In this document: positions 12,310 to 23,028 of the stretch, piece by piece
Position numbering within the stretch: position 1 is the first letter of the stretch
How the letters are laid out: each line of letters opens with the position of its first letter
Assembly (NCBI GenBank): GCA_963082975.1
Contig: OY720346.1
Span: forward strand, 25,538,720 to 25,602,719
Length of the DNA: 64,000 bases
Direction: 5' to 3'
Origin: Labia minor
Lineage: Eukaryota; Arthropoda; Insecta; Dermaptera; Spongiphoridae
Position numbers and translations under genes: made by a program
Notes under the pieces: generated by a model
Database searches by the model: none
Told to the model about the DNA's origin: nothing
The model's input: only the letters and a program-made list of their open reading frames with translations

Positions 12310-12990
12310 TATTTGGAGGCAATTATTATCCCACTTTTTAAGAAGGGAAATAGAACGAACTGCAATAACTACAGGGAAATTTCTCTTTTAACGACATCGT
12401 ATAAGATTTTCTCTAATATTTTCTTATTAAAATTAGAACCTGATGCAGAGGAAAAAGAAGGATAATATCAATGGGGATCCATGTTAAATCGATCAACATT
12501 AGATTAGATCTGATATTTACATGGAGTTAGATATTAGAAAAAAAACGCGAATTCTATATTTCTTTTCACCAATTATTTGTAAACTTTAGTAAAGCATATG
12601 ACTCAATAGACCGGAATAAACTTTTTCAAATTTTAATTTTATTAAGAATTCAGAAAAATCTAGTACGTATGATTCAAATTTATCTTGAAGGTGGTAAAGG
12701 AAGAGTAGGATGTGGGATTCAATTGTCAGAAACTTTCGAAATTCGGAATGGGTTAAAACAAGGAGATGCGCTATCACCAATTTTATTTAATTTAGTACTG
12801 CAATATGTGATTAGACAAATTGGGGGAAAAAACGGAATCCAAGTAAACAAAAAAATTCAAGTATTAAATATAATAGGAGATTCGGCAATTGAAATAAAAA
12901 ATAGCTTAGGGGAGTAGGACTCTAAATTAATAGTGCTAAGATAAAAATAGAGAGGAATGGAATTAACACACAAAATCTTTATAAACAAAA
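12310..12990 (+). pseudogene. Degenerate LINE reverse transcriptase, second copy
   Basis: DNA-level match to the LINEs at 6672 and 26830: 'ttatcccactttttaagaag' (finger region), 'aataactacagggaaatttc', 'ttttcaaattttaatttt' and so on. The longest open part, 12669-12917, reads a palm region 'ETFEIRNGLKQGDALSPILF'. The YADDL site is destroyed: after 'NKKIQVL' the frame goes directly to 'NIIGDSAIEIKN'. Numerous stops and frameshifts make it the oldest of the three larger copies. Confidence 0.85.
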
Positions 12991-13111
12991 CGAGTGCGTC
13001 CCGCGTGAATTAACGATTGTAACGAGTGTCTCCACTCGACTATCTCGCAATTTGAATTGGTTTAAATAACATATATTATATTTAAATTAAATTTAATTAA
13101 TTAAATTATAA

Positions 13112-13750
13112 TTTTTTTTTTTATAGTAGGTGAAATGCTTTTACGCACCAAGTGCTAGGCGATCTACCGACTAAAACACCTACTCCTTCGCCTTTCGGCA
13201 TAGCGTCTATCGTAAATTTAAGGATTATTTTTTCGTCTTCAACTGTTTTTCTTTTGATTTAATTAATTCTTTTATTAAATGTTAATAAGACCCCATTTCT
13301 CTTTACTTGTTGAAATCTGGTCTATTCAATTTTCTATGGAGATCTCAATACCTATACGATTTTTTATATCCTCCCTCTTCGATTTCCATCTTTACACAGA
13401 TAAACAATGTATGTACTGCGTTGTCTTCTTTGTATTGCAATTCGAACAAGTTGCCGTTTCTGTCCTTCCAAATTTATACAGGTAGCTTTTGAAGCAACCA
13501 TGACCCGACAGTGTTTGTGTGAGATAATAATTTATCTCCCCGTGCTTTCTATTTAACCATGTTTTAATGTTGGGAAATTGTCTATGGGTCCTGTCGTATC
13601 TTCATCCCACCTCTCTTGCCACCAAGACAGGAGTCTTAGTCTTGCGTTTTGCTTAATTTGAAGCCTTGCTGTTTCCTCATTTGCTCTTGTGTGCTTCTCT
13701 TTTAATTCTTTAAATAAATTCTTCTTTCTATTTCAAATTCAGTGATGTGT
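13112..13750 (-). pseudogene. R1/jockey-like non-LTR retrotransposon 3' end with poly(A) tail
   Basis: Reading the minus strand gives 'RLRLLSWWQERWDEDTTG', then 'WLNRKHGEINYYLTQ' and 'LSGHGCFKSYLYKFGR'. A C-terminal zinc-knuckle follows: C-X2-C ('CSNC'), then with a frameshift H-X4-C ('HTLFIC'). Next come 'RWKSKREDIKNRIG', and finally 'GVGVLVGRSPSTWCVKAFHL' ending in a TAA that runs into an A tract (plus-strand T run 13112-13120). This order (thumb, W-rRKHGE, GHGCF, CCHC, short tail, poly-A) is typical of R1/LOA/jockey-like elements. The 3' end appears intact, while the coding sequence has several frameshifts and internal losses near 13210-13290. Confidence 0.85.
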
Positions 13751-14035
13751 TACGGTGACAGTTTATAATTTGTCAGGTTGGACGAGCACGTCTTTTCACG
13801 AGTAGACACATGAATAATTGTTTAATTGATCAATTGAATTTTACAGAACTGCAAACAGAAGCGCCCGAGGACGGTCGTGAGGGCGTAAGGCTTTAAAAGA
13901 TACAGCATACGCCATCTTGCGTGTAACGAAGCAATTTGTCTAGCAGAGGGATGGATTGCTTGGCTGAGCAGGGGGCTGGCGCGCACGCCGATAAGGACAA
14001 TTGAGAACACAGAGCATCCAGAACGAGAGGCTGAT
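13751..14035. other. Balanced-composition DNA between two transposon relics
   Basis: Holds 'gaagcgcccgaggacggtcg' and 'gagcagggggctggcgcgca' but no frame that I recognise. It probably belongs to the gag-to-protease part of the gypsy relic that starts immediately after it, decayed beyond recognition. Confidence 0.35.
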
Positions 14036-14603
14036 GTGCGCACATCGACTATCAGATTTTGTATAACAGATTCAATAATAGGTAGAGACATTTTAGAAAA
14101 TGGGGTGAGTGTCGAAATTAATAATGATAATTTGATATTTCATTGCGAAAAACAAAATAATCTCTGTGATGCCAGAACTACTAAACTAGACATCACTCTG
14201 ATTGATACGGATCTGAGTCAATTTCTTGATTGCTTCATAGAAGGTATACCTCATAAGCGCGTAAAAACAGGAGAATTAGAAATTAAATTAGTTTTGACCC
14301 TTTTAAAACTTTACAAAGACACCCCTATAGGTTAGCACCCATAGAAAAGCAAATTGTTAGAGAAAAGATTCAAGAACTTCTTGATGCAGGTGTAATTTGT
14401 GATAGTTCGTCACCATTTGCGAGCCCCATTCTTCTAACTAAGGCGGTTCACTAGTTTACAGATAAACCTCTGATATACATGGACGATGTATTGTTATACC
14501 TGTGACGTAGATGTAGGTTTGAAGCGTCTCGATGAAGTATTACGTACCCTTTCTACTGTCTGATTTTCATTCAACCTTAAAAAATGTAAGTTTATGAAAA
14601 AAA
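14036..14603 (+). pseudogene. Ty3/gypsy pol relic, part 1 (protease end and reverse transcriptase)
   Basis: Frame 14036-14335 carries 'SIIGRDILENG', typical of the end of a retroviral-type aspartic protease. A frameshift near 14295 leads into 'YRLAPIEKQIVREKIQELLD' and 'SSPFASPILLTK', the reverse-transcriptase N-terminus of gypsy elements. A stop and a large internal deletion then jump to 'IYMDDVLLY', the catalytic YMDD/VDD box region, and 'FNLKKCKFMKKKA'. The normal sequence between fingers and palm is missing. The continuation of the same domain is at 17140-17515, so the gene was later split by an insertion. Dead copy. Confidence 0.85.
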
Positions 14604-14786
14604 AAGCAAAATGTGCAGCATCGTACACGTGGCGGAAGTGAAACTTCTTACAATCTAGAGAATAAGATAAATTTTAGTTGAGAGTGTGAGTGAGAGAGAA
14701 ATAGAGAAAAATAAAGGGATCATTTCGAAAGACATATAACAGTATAAAATTTTCGTAACAAATATTCGCTTTATTATTATTATTAT

Positions 14787-15358
14787 CTACTCTATCATCA
14801 TATCTACATTGCCTGTACTATTGTCGGTTGGTGCTTCAATTGGTAATACTGATATTAATGGCTTGTGATAACTAAAATAAGATATATATGTTTGTGATTC
14901 GATATTTTCTATATCAAGTGTAAAAACAGCATCTATTGTAGTTCCAGATTTTGTTGTTGATTCCTTGGGATCGTTATTTATAAGCAGACCAAATGTTTCT
15001 CGAAGAAAGTTGATCAACGGCAACGAATCATCTCAGATCCAAAATTTACATTAAAATCTCCCCCGAGAATTAGAGGGATTTTATCTTCGCCTCGTTCAAG
15101 TGCATTAGCACCTGTGTGGCTATAAACCAGTAGTGAACGGTGTATGAAATAAATAATATCGTCTAAATTTTGGTCGTTATTTTTTTTCGGCATAGTGAAA
15201 TCTGTGGAGTAGAGAAAAGCAGTTTTAAATGCAATAATAATTTTAAATTGATTTAGTAGTGTTAAAGTAATGTTGAGATTCGGATAAATAACGTGAATGG
15301 TCATCGACGCACATAACTGTATGTGTTGGCGTGTGAATCGCCGACCATGTTCACACAC
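14787..15358 (-). pseudogene. Endonuclease/exonuclease/phosphatase-type domain relic
   Basis: Two overlapping minus-strand frames (15358-15014, then 15023-14787) join by a frameshift. The first ends with 'IPLILGGDFNVNFGSE', where G-D-F-N is the metal-binding signature of the EEP nuclease fold. The second reads 'LINFLRETFGL', 'STTKSGTTIDAVFT' (the T-x-x-D box) and 'YISYFSYHKPLISVL', then stops soon after. The 'SYFSYHKP' ending is what I associate with endonuclease domains in insect Helitron-type proteins, where it replaces the usual terminal H of the fold. The N-terminal half of the domain is absent or unrecognisable. Confidence 0.65.
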
Positions 15359-15679
15359 ACAATTACATGCGTCGGTATGCGTGCACGCTGTATATTTGAC
15401 TTGAGAATTTTAATTATTTCACGATATATATCTTATCTTATTATGCTAGCTAAAATTGTATATATCTATCTATTTATCTATAACCATTGGTTCTCAAAAA
15501 CCGCTCTAACGATTTTTTTCAAATTCACACTAGATATAGTATTTATAAAGAAAAATTGAGTTTTATTGATTACATCTCTTGAAACTTACAGCTTCATTAT
15601 TAATTTCTTAATTGAAAATTATATATGGGTGACGTAAATGGCATCCATTTTGAAATTTTACTCCCGCCTTTTTTTAATT

Positions 15680-16270
15680 TTGTATGAATATTTTTTTTAT
15701 ATTTAAAATATTTTAAAATTTATTATTTAATTTCGAAATAAAATTAAAAATATTTATTTTTAATAAAATATATATATATATTTATTAATCCCGCTTTTTT
15801 TTTAAATGATATTGTATTAACATTTTTTTATATTTAAAATATTTTAAAATTCATTATTTAATTTCGAAATTTTATATTTAAAATATTTTAAAATTTATTA
15901 TTTAATTTCGAAATAAAATTAAAAATATTTATTTTTAATAAAATATATATATATATTTATTAATCCCGCTTTTTTTTTAAATGATATTGTATTAACATTT
16001 TTTTATATTTAAAATATTTTAAAATTCATTATTTAATTTCGAAATTTTATATTTAAAATATTTTAAAATTTATTATTTAATTTCGAAATAAAATTAAAAA
16101 TATTTATTTTTAATAAAATATATATATATATATTTATTAATCCCGCTTTTTTTTAAATGATATTGTATTAACATTTTTTTATATTTAAAATATTTTAAAA
16201 TTCATTATTTAATTTCGAAATAAAATTAAAAATATTTATTTTTAATAAAATATATATATATTTATTAATC
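15680..16270. repeat. A+T-rich satellite, about 3.5 units of ~175 bp
   Basis: The landmark 'aatcccgct' occurs at 15787, 15962 and 16139 (spacings 175 and 177). The matching position in the last, shortened unit is 16267 (spacing 128). Each unit contains an internal partial duplication of 'atatttaaaatattttaaaa' and 'ttatttaatttcgaaat', except the last, which lost one half. Units are nearly identical, so amplification is recent relative to the host insertion. Confidence 0.85.
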
Positions 16271-16302
16271 TCTCTCAAAAAATATGAAATACGTTTAATA
16301 TT

Positions 16303-16640
16303 AAAAATAAATAAATATACATATGAAATTTGTTATTTTTTAATATTAAAAAATATTTAATTTGAGATTAATTATATAAAAAATTTTAAAAAATTCAAAA
16401 AAACTTAGCTATAATATTTGACATATGATAAGGTTAATTACAATTTTTTAATAGACATCCTTAATAAATAGAAAAATAATAATTTTTAAATAATATAAAT
16501 AATATTTAATTATAATCTAATCAAAGAAAATAAAAGTTTGAATCTATTTGATAGTTGATCTTTTTACATATAATTAATCTCAAATTAAATATTTTTTAAT
16601 ATTAAAAAAAAATAACAAATTTCATATGTATATTTATTTT
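16303..16640. repeat. Fold-back repeat with ~75-bp inverted arms
   Basis: Left arm 16303-16378 ('aaatatacatatgaaatttg ... gagattaattatata') is the reverse complement of the right arm 16568-16640, with only small length differences in the T tract. The spacer is about 190 bp. It could be a MITE or a hairpin formed by inverted satellite; it abuts the ~175-bp array. Confidence 0.75.
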
Positions 16641-16841
16641 TATAAATGTTTAGGCAAATTTTGAAATTAATATATATTTAAATTCAAATTGTATTTAATT
16701 GCGATATCTACTGGACAAGGTGGAGATCTCGCCCTCTTTTGATCATAAGTCATACTAATTTTTATTCTTTGACCCAGTAGAAGCTGAGAAATATTATTCC
16801 GGGTCAACGTACTGGCGCGCATGCGCGCCATGGACTTTGGA

Positions 16842-16990
16842 CCTAGCGAGAGGGTATTAGAACGAAAGACAGCACAAAAGCAACACGCAGATAGCCTCTT
16901 TCTCAAGACCGAAAGACCGGACAAAAGAAAGACCCAGATAGCCTCTCTCTCAAGAACGAAACACCGCACAAAAGAGAGACGGAGATAGAG
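16842..16990. repeat. Three-unit tandem repeat, period 47 bp
   Basis: 'agatag' begins at 16889, 16936 and 16983, exactly 47 bases apart, each preceded by a variant of 'gaacgaaa.accg.acaaaag'. G+A-rich, inside the Helentron-like insertion close to its right end. Not coding. Confidence 0.75.
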
Positions 16991-17139
16991 GCTATCTCAT
17001 TCTCACTCGTTATATCTATATCTTTTTTCTCTCTTGCGTTTCGTAACGCGTTACGAAATTTCAATTTTTCAATTCACTCTCCATTCTCAACCAAATGTCA
17101 GGACGCCGCTAAAGAAGTTTCACTTCAATAGAATTAACT

Positions 17140-17515
17140 TTTTAGGTTACTCACACTTCAAAGTGGTGAAGTGAGGCCGAATACTCGGAAAATACAGGCT
17201 TTAGTTGACTCCCCACATCCTAAAACAGCAACACAAGTTCGTCAATTCTTAGGACTCGCATTATATTTTCGAAAGTTTATTCCCCCTTTCACTAACATTG
17301 TCGGTACCTTATATTCTCTAACGAAATTCAAAGGTTCTATTAAATGGGAAGAAAGACACGAAAACGTCCGTAGAAACATCATAAAAATATTTACTTCTGA
17401 ACCTGTATTGACCATATTTAACCCGAGTTTACCCTTTGAATTGCACTGCGACGCGTGCTCTGAGGGATTTGGAGGTATTCTCATGCAAAGAAATTTTTCT
17501 TATAACATTTCTTAT
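17140..17515 (+). pseudogene. Ty3/gypsy pol relic, part 2 (reverse transcriptase end and RNase H start)
   Basis: Reads 'NFLGYSHFKVVK', then a one-base frameshift into 'RPNTRKIQALVDSPHPKT', 'VRQFLGLALYFRKFIPPFT' and 'LHCDACSEGFGGILMQ'. This is the classic gypsy order: LGH/Y box, connection with FLGL..YYRRFI, then the RNase H DAS..G.GAVL box. It continues the domain of 14036-14603. RNase H is cut off after about 15 residues and no integrase or LTR is found downstream. Confidence 0.88.
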
Positions 17516-17904
17516 TTTACTTGTATAATTAGTAGAAAGGGAATTAAATACTCTCTTCTATTTCCTACCTGGTTGATTAATTAATTAGACCTGATATCCA
17601 TCCACACACACACATATAAACCAATCTAATCATGGCCGATCCTGAACACTCCACCTCAAATTCTACATATATATATATTCGATATTATATTAAAAACATT
17701 ACAATTATGCGCTTGCTATGCTCTTAATAATAATAATAATACATTTTAAATTATAATAATGTAAAGGGCCGATTACTTACTTTAAAGCCGAGCACTTACT
17801 TGTACATAATACTAGAAGGGAAGGAACAAGATTATGCCACCTAAGTACGACGAGTGTGTCAAATTGGTTATTAATAACATCCTTTAGCTTAAGTTAATTT
17901 ATTT
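17516..17904. other. Intergenic DNA, no gene seen
   Basis: Short ACAC and TATA runs, then A+T-rich sequence with a 'gggccgattacttac' patch near 17767. Nothing supported. Confidence 0.45.
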
Positions 17905-18215
17905 ATTTAATCAAGATACAATTATTGACCGAGTTCAAATTATTAGTCCCTTCAAAATACAATTTATTTAACTTGTTCATTTAATTAGGATACAATTATA
18001 AATCAAAATTAAATCATTAATATATTCAAACACAATCTATTTAATTTGTTCATATGATAAGGTCACCAATATAAATCAAATTTAAATCGTTAATCTATTT
18101 AAAACAATTTATTTATTTTGTTCATTTAATAAGGTTACAAATATAAATCAAATTTAAAACATTAATCTATTTAAACAATTTATTTATTTTGTTCATTTAA
18201 TTAGGTTACACTTTA
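17905..18215. repeat. Diverged tandem array, period ~65-67 bp, 4-5 units
   Basis: Units follow the plan 'ttgttcatttaat.aggttac', 'aaatataaatcaaattaaa..' and 'attaatctatttaaa.caatttattta'. The third to fifth units are close to each other, the first two are more diverged. Simple satellite-like DNA. Confidence 0.7.
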
Positions 18216-18399
18216 GTTATAAGTTAATTAATCAAATTCATTCGACTTAATCCATTTCATATTAATTCGTTTAAATATTTTTGATTTAATTTAACTTGTT
18301 TATGTAATTAATTTTATATTGATTCATTTACTATAATTTATTTAATTCAACTTGTTTATTTAATTAAATTTATATTACTTATTTAAATACATGTTATTT

Positions 18400-18650
18400 A
18401 ATTTATTTCAAATCATAAATTCATTCAATTATAATTTACACAATTTAATTACAAATTACTTAAGAAATTTATATTACTTTTCAATGTGATATTAATATCC
18501 TTGAAAACACTTTATTTAACTTATTTCAAATCAGAAATTCATTCAATTATAATTTACACAATTTAATTACAAATTACTTAAGAAATTTATATTACTTTTC
18601 AATGTGATATTAATATCCTTGAAAACATTTTATTTAATTTATTTAAAATA
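18400..18650. repeat. Two-copy tandem repeat, period 118 bp
   Basis: 'tcattcaattataatttaca' starts at 18421 and at 18539. The following ~100 bases ('tacttaagaaatttatatta', 'caatgtgatattaatatcct') are almost identical, so this duplication is recent. Confidence 0.85.
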
Positions 18651-18669
18651 CATGTTTTTGGACTTACAA

Positions 18670-19480
18670 TTTCGTTGTGCCGGCCGACACTCATTATTGA
18701 TATAACTAGAAATATTAACACAAACATTCACAATCACTTAACAATAATTCATCTCCTTATACTATATCATACACTTCACGCTTTCCATCCTACCCCTCTC
18801 TCCCCTCCCAGGGCCTCAGTGTGTCACATCTTACGCCCCCAGTATCTTTCTGTCTCTAGGCCTGTCCGCGCTGTTTCTTTTCTAAGTCTTCCCCCTCTTC
18901 TCCTCTTGTCTCTCTTACCCCCATGCTTGCCTCGCCCACGCATCCCTCCTTTTCTAAGAGATGCAAATCTTGGCAAAATTCCATCCTTGACCAGACGTGT
19001 GGACAACGGTAGTCATATCTTCCCACACGATTCTCATTACCCCGGCCGCCTCCTTCCTGTCGCTGCCCACCCCCTTCACCCCTCCAGCATCGTTCATCTC
19101 ACTTCCACTTATTATAATCTTTCTTAACTTAATTAGTTAACTTATTTTCTATCAGACGCTAACCTATGCAAATTCCATTCTCCCCCAGCAGCCTTGCACG
19201 TGTGGACAGTGATAATAATATTCTCACGCTCTCATCCCACTGGCTGCCTCCCCTGTCTCCCCTCATGCCACCTATTAACTTATTTTTCTATGAAACGCCA
19301 CCGTTTGCGAATTCCATTCTCCCCCAGCAGCCTTGAACGGGCGGGCAGCGATAATCCATCATCAACATATTTCCGTCTCACTTCCACTCATTATAATCTT
19401 TCTTTATTCATATATTCTTTATTTCTACTAGATGTAAACTATTGCAAATTCAAAACCAGAGGCCCGTGATGGGTGGACAA
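18670..19480. repeat. G+C-rich block of irregular repeat modules
   Basis: A C+T-rich island. A module with the phrase 'caaattccattctcccccag' followed by 'cagccttg.acg.g.gg' recurs at about 19169 and 19311, with weaker versions at about 18972 ('aaaattccatccttgaccag') and 19443 ('gcaaattcaaaaccagaggc'). Around it, 'ggacaacggtagtcat' / 'ggacagtgataataat' / 'gggcagcgataatcca' repeat as well. Plus-strand open frames (18675-19127 and 19194-19469) are Pro/Leu/Ser-rich and change frame between modules, so I do not treat them as genes. Confidence 0.6.
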
Positions 19481-19806
19481 TCACAATTCATTTCTAACAT
19501 ATCATACAGATAATATATTTCCAATATATTACAATAATATATAATAAATATAAAAATAACTTATTTACGAAAAGGTTTTATAATAGAAATAGATAAATAT
19601 AAATAAAACAGCAATTTAATTTAATGCAATTTAATTAATTCTAAATATTAATCCTAAATATAACTAATTCAGTTTACCAAATTTTATACTATTTATTTTT
19701 CATGATTATTTTGCATGCTTCAAAAAGGTATAAGCAGAAAAGCAAAGTCTCTCTATCTGTAATATAAAAAAAATTAAATTTAAATATTGGACTACTAAAA
19801 GATATA

Positions 19807-22800
19807 TTATGTAATGGTAAATAAAAAACTATTGAGTACTTCTACAAAAAATGGTGTAGACATATAAAAGAATGGTCCTGCAGGTATTTTCGGAGGATCT
19901 TGGCATCTAATCATAAAAAGTATTAACTTTTTACGAAAATCTTGTGACGCTTCAATCCAGAAAGAATTATAAGCTCCATTAATTAAATTGGCTCCCTAAA
20001 AATAATGTTAAATAAATTGATTTTTTAGATTATATTTTAATATAATTAAAATTAAGCTAAAATAATGATCCTGTTATTTCATAATATAATGGATTTAAAC
20101 AAAGATATTTAACAAAAATTAGTTTAATTTGCACTAATGACGAAGTTCAACAAAAGTATAGTGCTTGAATATGCTAGAAATTAAATGTCTAAATCTAAAT
20201 TTGACTATAACATAATATAAAGCAATTCGAATTTCAGAAGAAAGATTAATATTAATTAAAAATTATTTATCGATACAGAATGTCATTAGGTACAATTTAA
20301 CAAATCTTACATTTATTCCTATTGAGCTTAAAAAAATGAGAAAAATTAAATTATGATGGTGTGTTTGTGATTTAATAAAAGGTAATTATTTCACAAAACA
20401 AAGGGGGAAGATCATTTAATAAAAATAAGCTAAAACAAACAGGGAGAAACATTTTTTATGCTTTTTATTTTATATACACTCTTCTGTTTAAATATTTTAA
20501 ATTTTGAATGTTCACTTCCAAATTAATTAATTTATTGTAAAATATGAAAAAACTTATCGAAAACTTATTAAAACTTTTATAGACAATGTCTGTTGTTTTA
20601 TATGATCAAATGATTTCCTGTAGCATTCGGTTAGTAAAATTCAGTTATTCATAAATTTTATTAATTAAATGTATATGTGAAAAAAAATATAAAATTTACC
20701 GAAATAGTCATATTATCAGCTGCCCATGAAAAATAATATAATTCACTTGAATAAAATGAGCATACTAACATATACATTGTGAATTTTGGATCAGTTATCT
20801 CTACCTAAAAATAAAGTAAATATAAAGTAAAAGTGTTAATTTTTTAAATAAAAGAAAATAATTTTGTTTTATAAATTTACCTCAGCGGCTTGAAATAAAG
20901 AAATTGCAATTGATATACAAGATTTGATCATTAAAATAGCCATAAGCGGACTCATTATTTTTTTAGTAAACATTTCAATTAGTCTAAATAAAAAGATAAA
21001 AAATTTAATTTAAAAATATGTCAATATATATAAAGATTTATGATATTATCTAATCATTAATATAAAATATAATCTATTATATTTTAACGTTTTAATATTT
21101 TTAATAAACATGTATAGATTGTTGAATGATCATCACAATGAATCCACTCTACCTTTACATTGATTTTCATGCTTGAACGGATGCAACTACTTCTTATTTT
21201 ATGTACTTTCTTCATTTTGATTAAGAAGGCACCACAAAAAAAATCCTTTTCCATTACCCGAGAATTGAACCCATGCTTGAAAAGCAGACGTGGGGCACGC
21301 CATCATGCCATCCTAGACTACAATGTAGCTTATATAGGTATAAATTAAATGAAATTCGGTACAATTTTTTTTTATTTATCTTACAGCTTCCAAAATAAAA
21401 ATATACTCTTAATAATAAATTTTAACCTGTACTTTTAACTAAAAATTGGACAAAAAGTCAAATTTTCCCACATAAATATATATCATGAACCTCATGCTTA
21501 CTCTAAACCTGCTCTTCTGCCATTAAATCAACCAATTAATCATCATCGATATTCGATTCCAATAGAGATTAAGAAATTAGAAATAAAAAAATCTCCATTT
21601 TAATTCAAGATCTTTGGAATACTATGTTTAAGTAACTTACTCAATTATAAGATTATGTTGAATAATGCATAATTCTATAGTTGCCTTTGTATTTTCCTTA
21701 ACTGGCTTCGAGTCAATTGTCTTTTCCATTGTGAGCTTCCATTTTTTATCCAAAATTTCATATTCTTTGAGAGTTGTTTCAGGCTATAAAATAGATCTTT
21801 TTAAAAAAATTTTTCTTAGAATTTATCTGCCGTTTGCAATTTTATATGATATTTATATCTTATCTTAATTTAATTTCAATTTAGAATTTGCAAATTATAT
21901 TTGATGTTTGATGCCTCAATTTCTAGTATGTTTTTATTTTAAAATTGATTTAAAGTGAAGAAGGATTTTTTTTTCAAAAAAATGATACTACAATAACTAA
22001 GTTAATCATCAAATTTTAACACTATATCAAAACTTGTAATCTACACTTATACATATTTCAATTAAATAAAATATTTTCAAACTATATTGTTTAATTACTT
22101 ACATTAATATGTAACGGTAGGCTTCGAAGAATATCATTAAGATTTTCTAAATGAGCTCGGATAAAAAAGAGCATTGATATTAAAAATGAATCGATTGATG
22201 TTTCATTGTATACCACAATAAATGGAATAAAAAATTGAATAATATAAAAAAGTTCTAAATTAAAACGGACAGACATATCCACCGGATACCAAGTGGTCGC
22301 CATTGGGGAAACTATATTTGTTGAATTACTATTTGTATCCATAAGAGATGAAATTTTTGGAAACAAGTTAAACAACATTGTGGCCGCTAAGGATCCAAAA
22401 ATAAAGAAAAATGAAAAAAGTCGTGATGCCTTTTCTGATGAATTCCATACAGGTCGAAATGCAGTTTCACCACACAATTTCAAACCATTGATATAAATTT
22501 TATCAAAAAGTTGAATTATCTTATTAATTTTAGTGTTATTTATCATCACAAAGATCTGTAAACCATAAAATAAGTATGAATATAAAAGAAAAATGATAAA
22601 TAATGTTAGAAGTTTTATGATAAAAAAAGAATCATAAAACTATAGTTTAGTGGAAATTATCAAATTTTAAAATTAATATATACTGAAAAATAGAAAATGA
22701 ATAAATATATTTTAAATTAATATAAGTCACATTAATTTTTTTTTTTATATTAAGTGTCCACCTGTCCAAGAGTAATTGTTGTCAAAAAATTAGTAAATAT

Positions 22801-23028
22801 TATAATTTCAAGCAATTCTTCGTAATTCTGTTTGCCAAAAATAAAATTTAAAATATTGTGGCATATTGCATATATCGTTAATATCCGAATTAGGTAAATA
22901 TTCAATTTAGAAATAACCCGAAAAAAAGGATTCTTTGCTAAAATATTTCTCCAAGTGCCAAAGAAAGATAAAAATTGTAAATTTAATTCAAGGTAACTTA
23001 AACTTGTGCGTCCTTCTTTAGATTCCAT
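19807..23028 (-). CDS. Insect odorant receptor (7tm_6 family)
   Basis: Six coding exons join in frame to 419 residues: 23028-22762, 22555-22103, 21783-21641, 20983-20881, 20804-20700, 19995-19807. All junctions are GT-AG. Odorant receptors are inverted seven-helix proteins in the dendrite membrane of olfactory neurons that form ligand-gated cation channels with the co-receptor Orco. Typical signs are the ~400-residue length and hydrophobic helices, for example 'LNIYLIRILTIYAICHNIL', 'LFSFFFIFGSLAATMLF' and 'LFYIIQFFIPFIVVY'. Further signs are 'IIQHNLIIE' before helix 5, and the late 'LYYFSWAADNM' and 'WIEASQDFRKKLILFMIRCQ' motifs. The end, 'STPFFVEVLNSFLFTIT', is shorter and more diverged than the usual 'YS.FTLL' terminus, so loss of function or an alternative last exon cannot be excluded. 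The ligand is unknown. Confidence 0.88.

Larger units (their letters stand above)
14604..17138 (-). mobile_element. Helitron/Helentron-like insertion inside the gypsy relic
   Basis: The gypsy frame is interrupted between 'KKCKFMKKKA' (14603) and 'NFLGYSHF' (about 17140). The insert has near-terminal inverted repeats: 'gaagtgaaacttctt' at about 14637-14651 and its complement 'aagaagtttcacttc' at 17113-17127. Inside, on the minus strand, is a broken endonuclease domain of the kind found at the C-terminus of arthropod Helitron/Helentron helicases. The element also contains A+T satellite units and a fold-back. No helicase or Rep sequence remains, so it is non-autonomous. The class assignment is inference; the insertion itself is directly visible. 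Confidence 0.6.

Noticed and set aside
13279-13492. Plus-strand frames of 60-70 codons
   Set aside because: Antisense shadows of the R1-like element, which reads clearly on the minus strand.
15680-16270. CRISPR-like regular repeat array
   Set aside because: Units are contiguous ~175-bp satellite copies with no unique spacers, in a eukaryotic transposon context.
16667-16969. 100-codon minus-strand frame
   Set aside because: It crosses a 47-bp tandem repeat and the end of a transposon insertion; no domain and no conservation signal visible.
18675-19127. 150-codon plus-strand frame rich in Pro, Leu and Ser
   Set aside because: It lies in the G+C-rich repeat block; the repeated modules fall in different frames, and the residue mix follows the C+T-rich composition.
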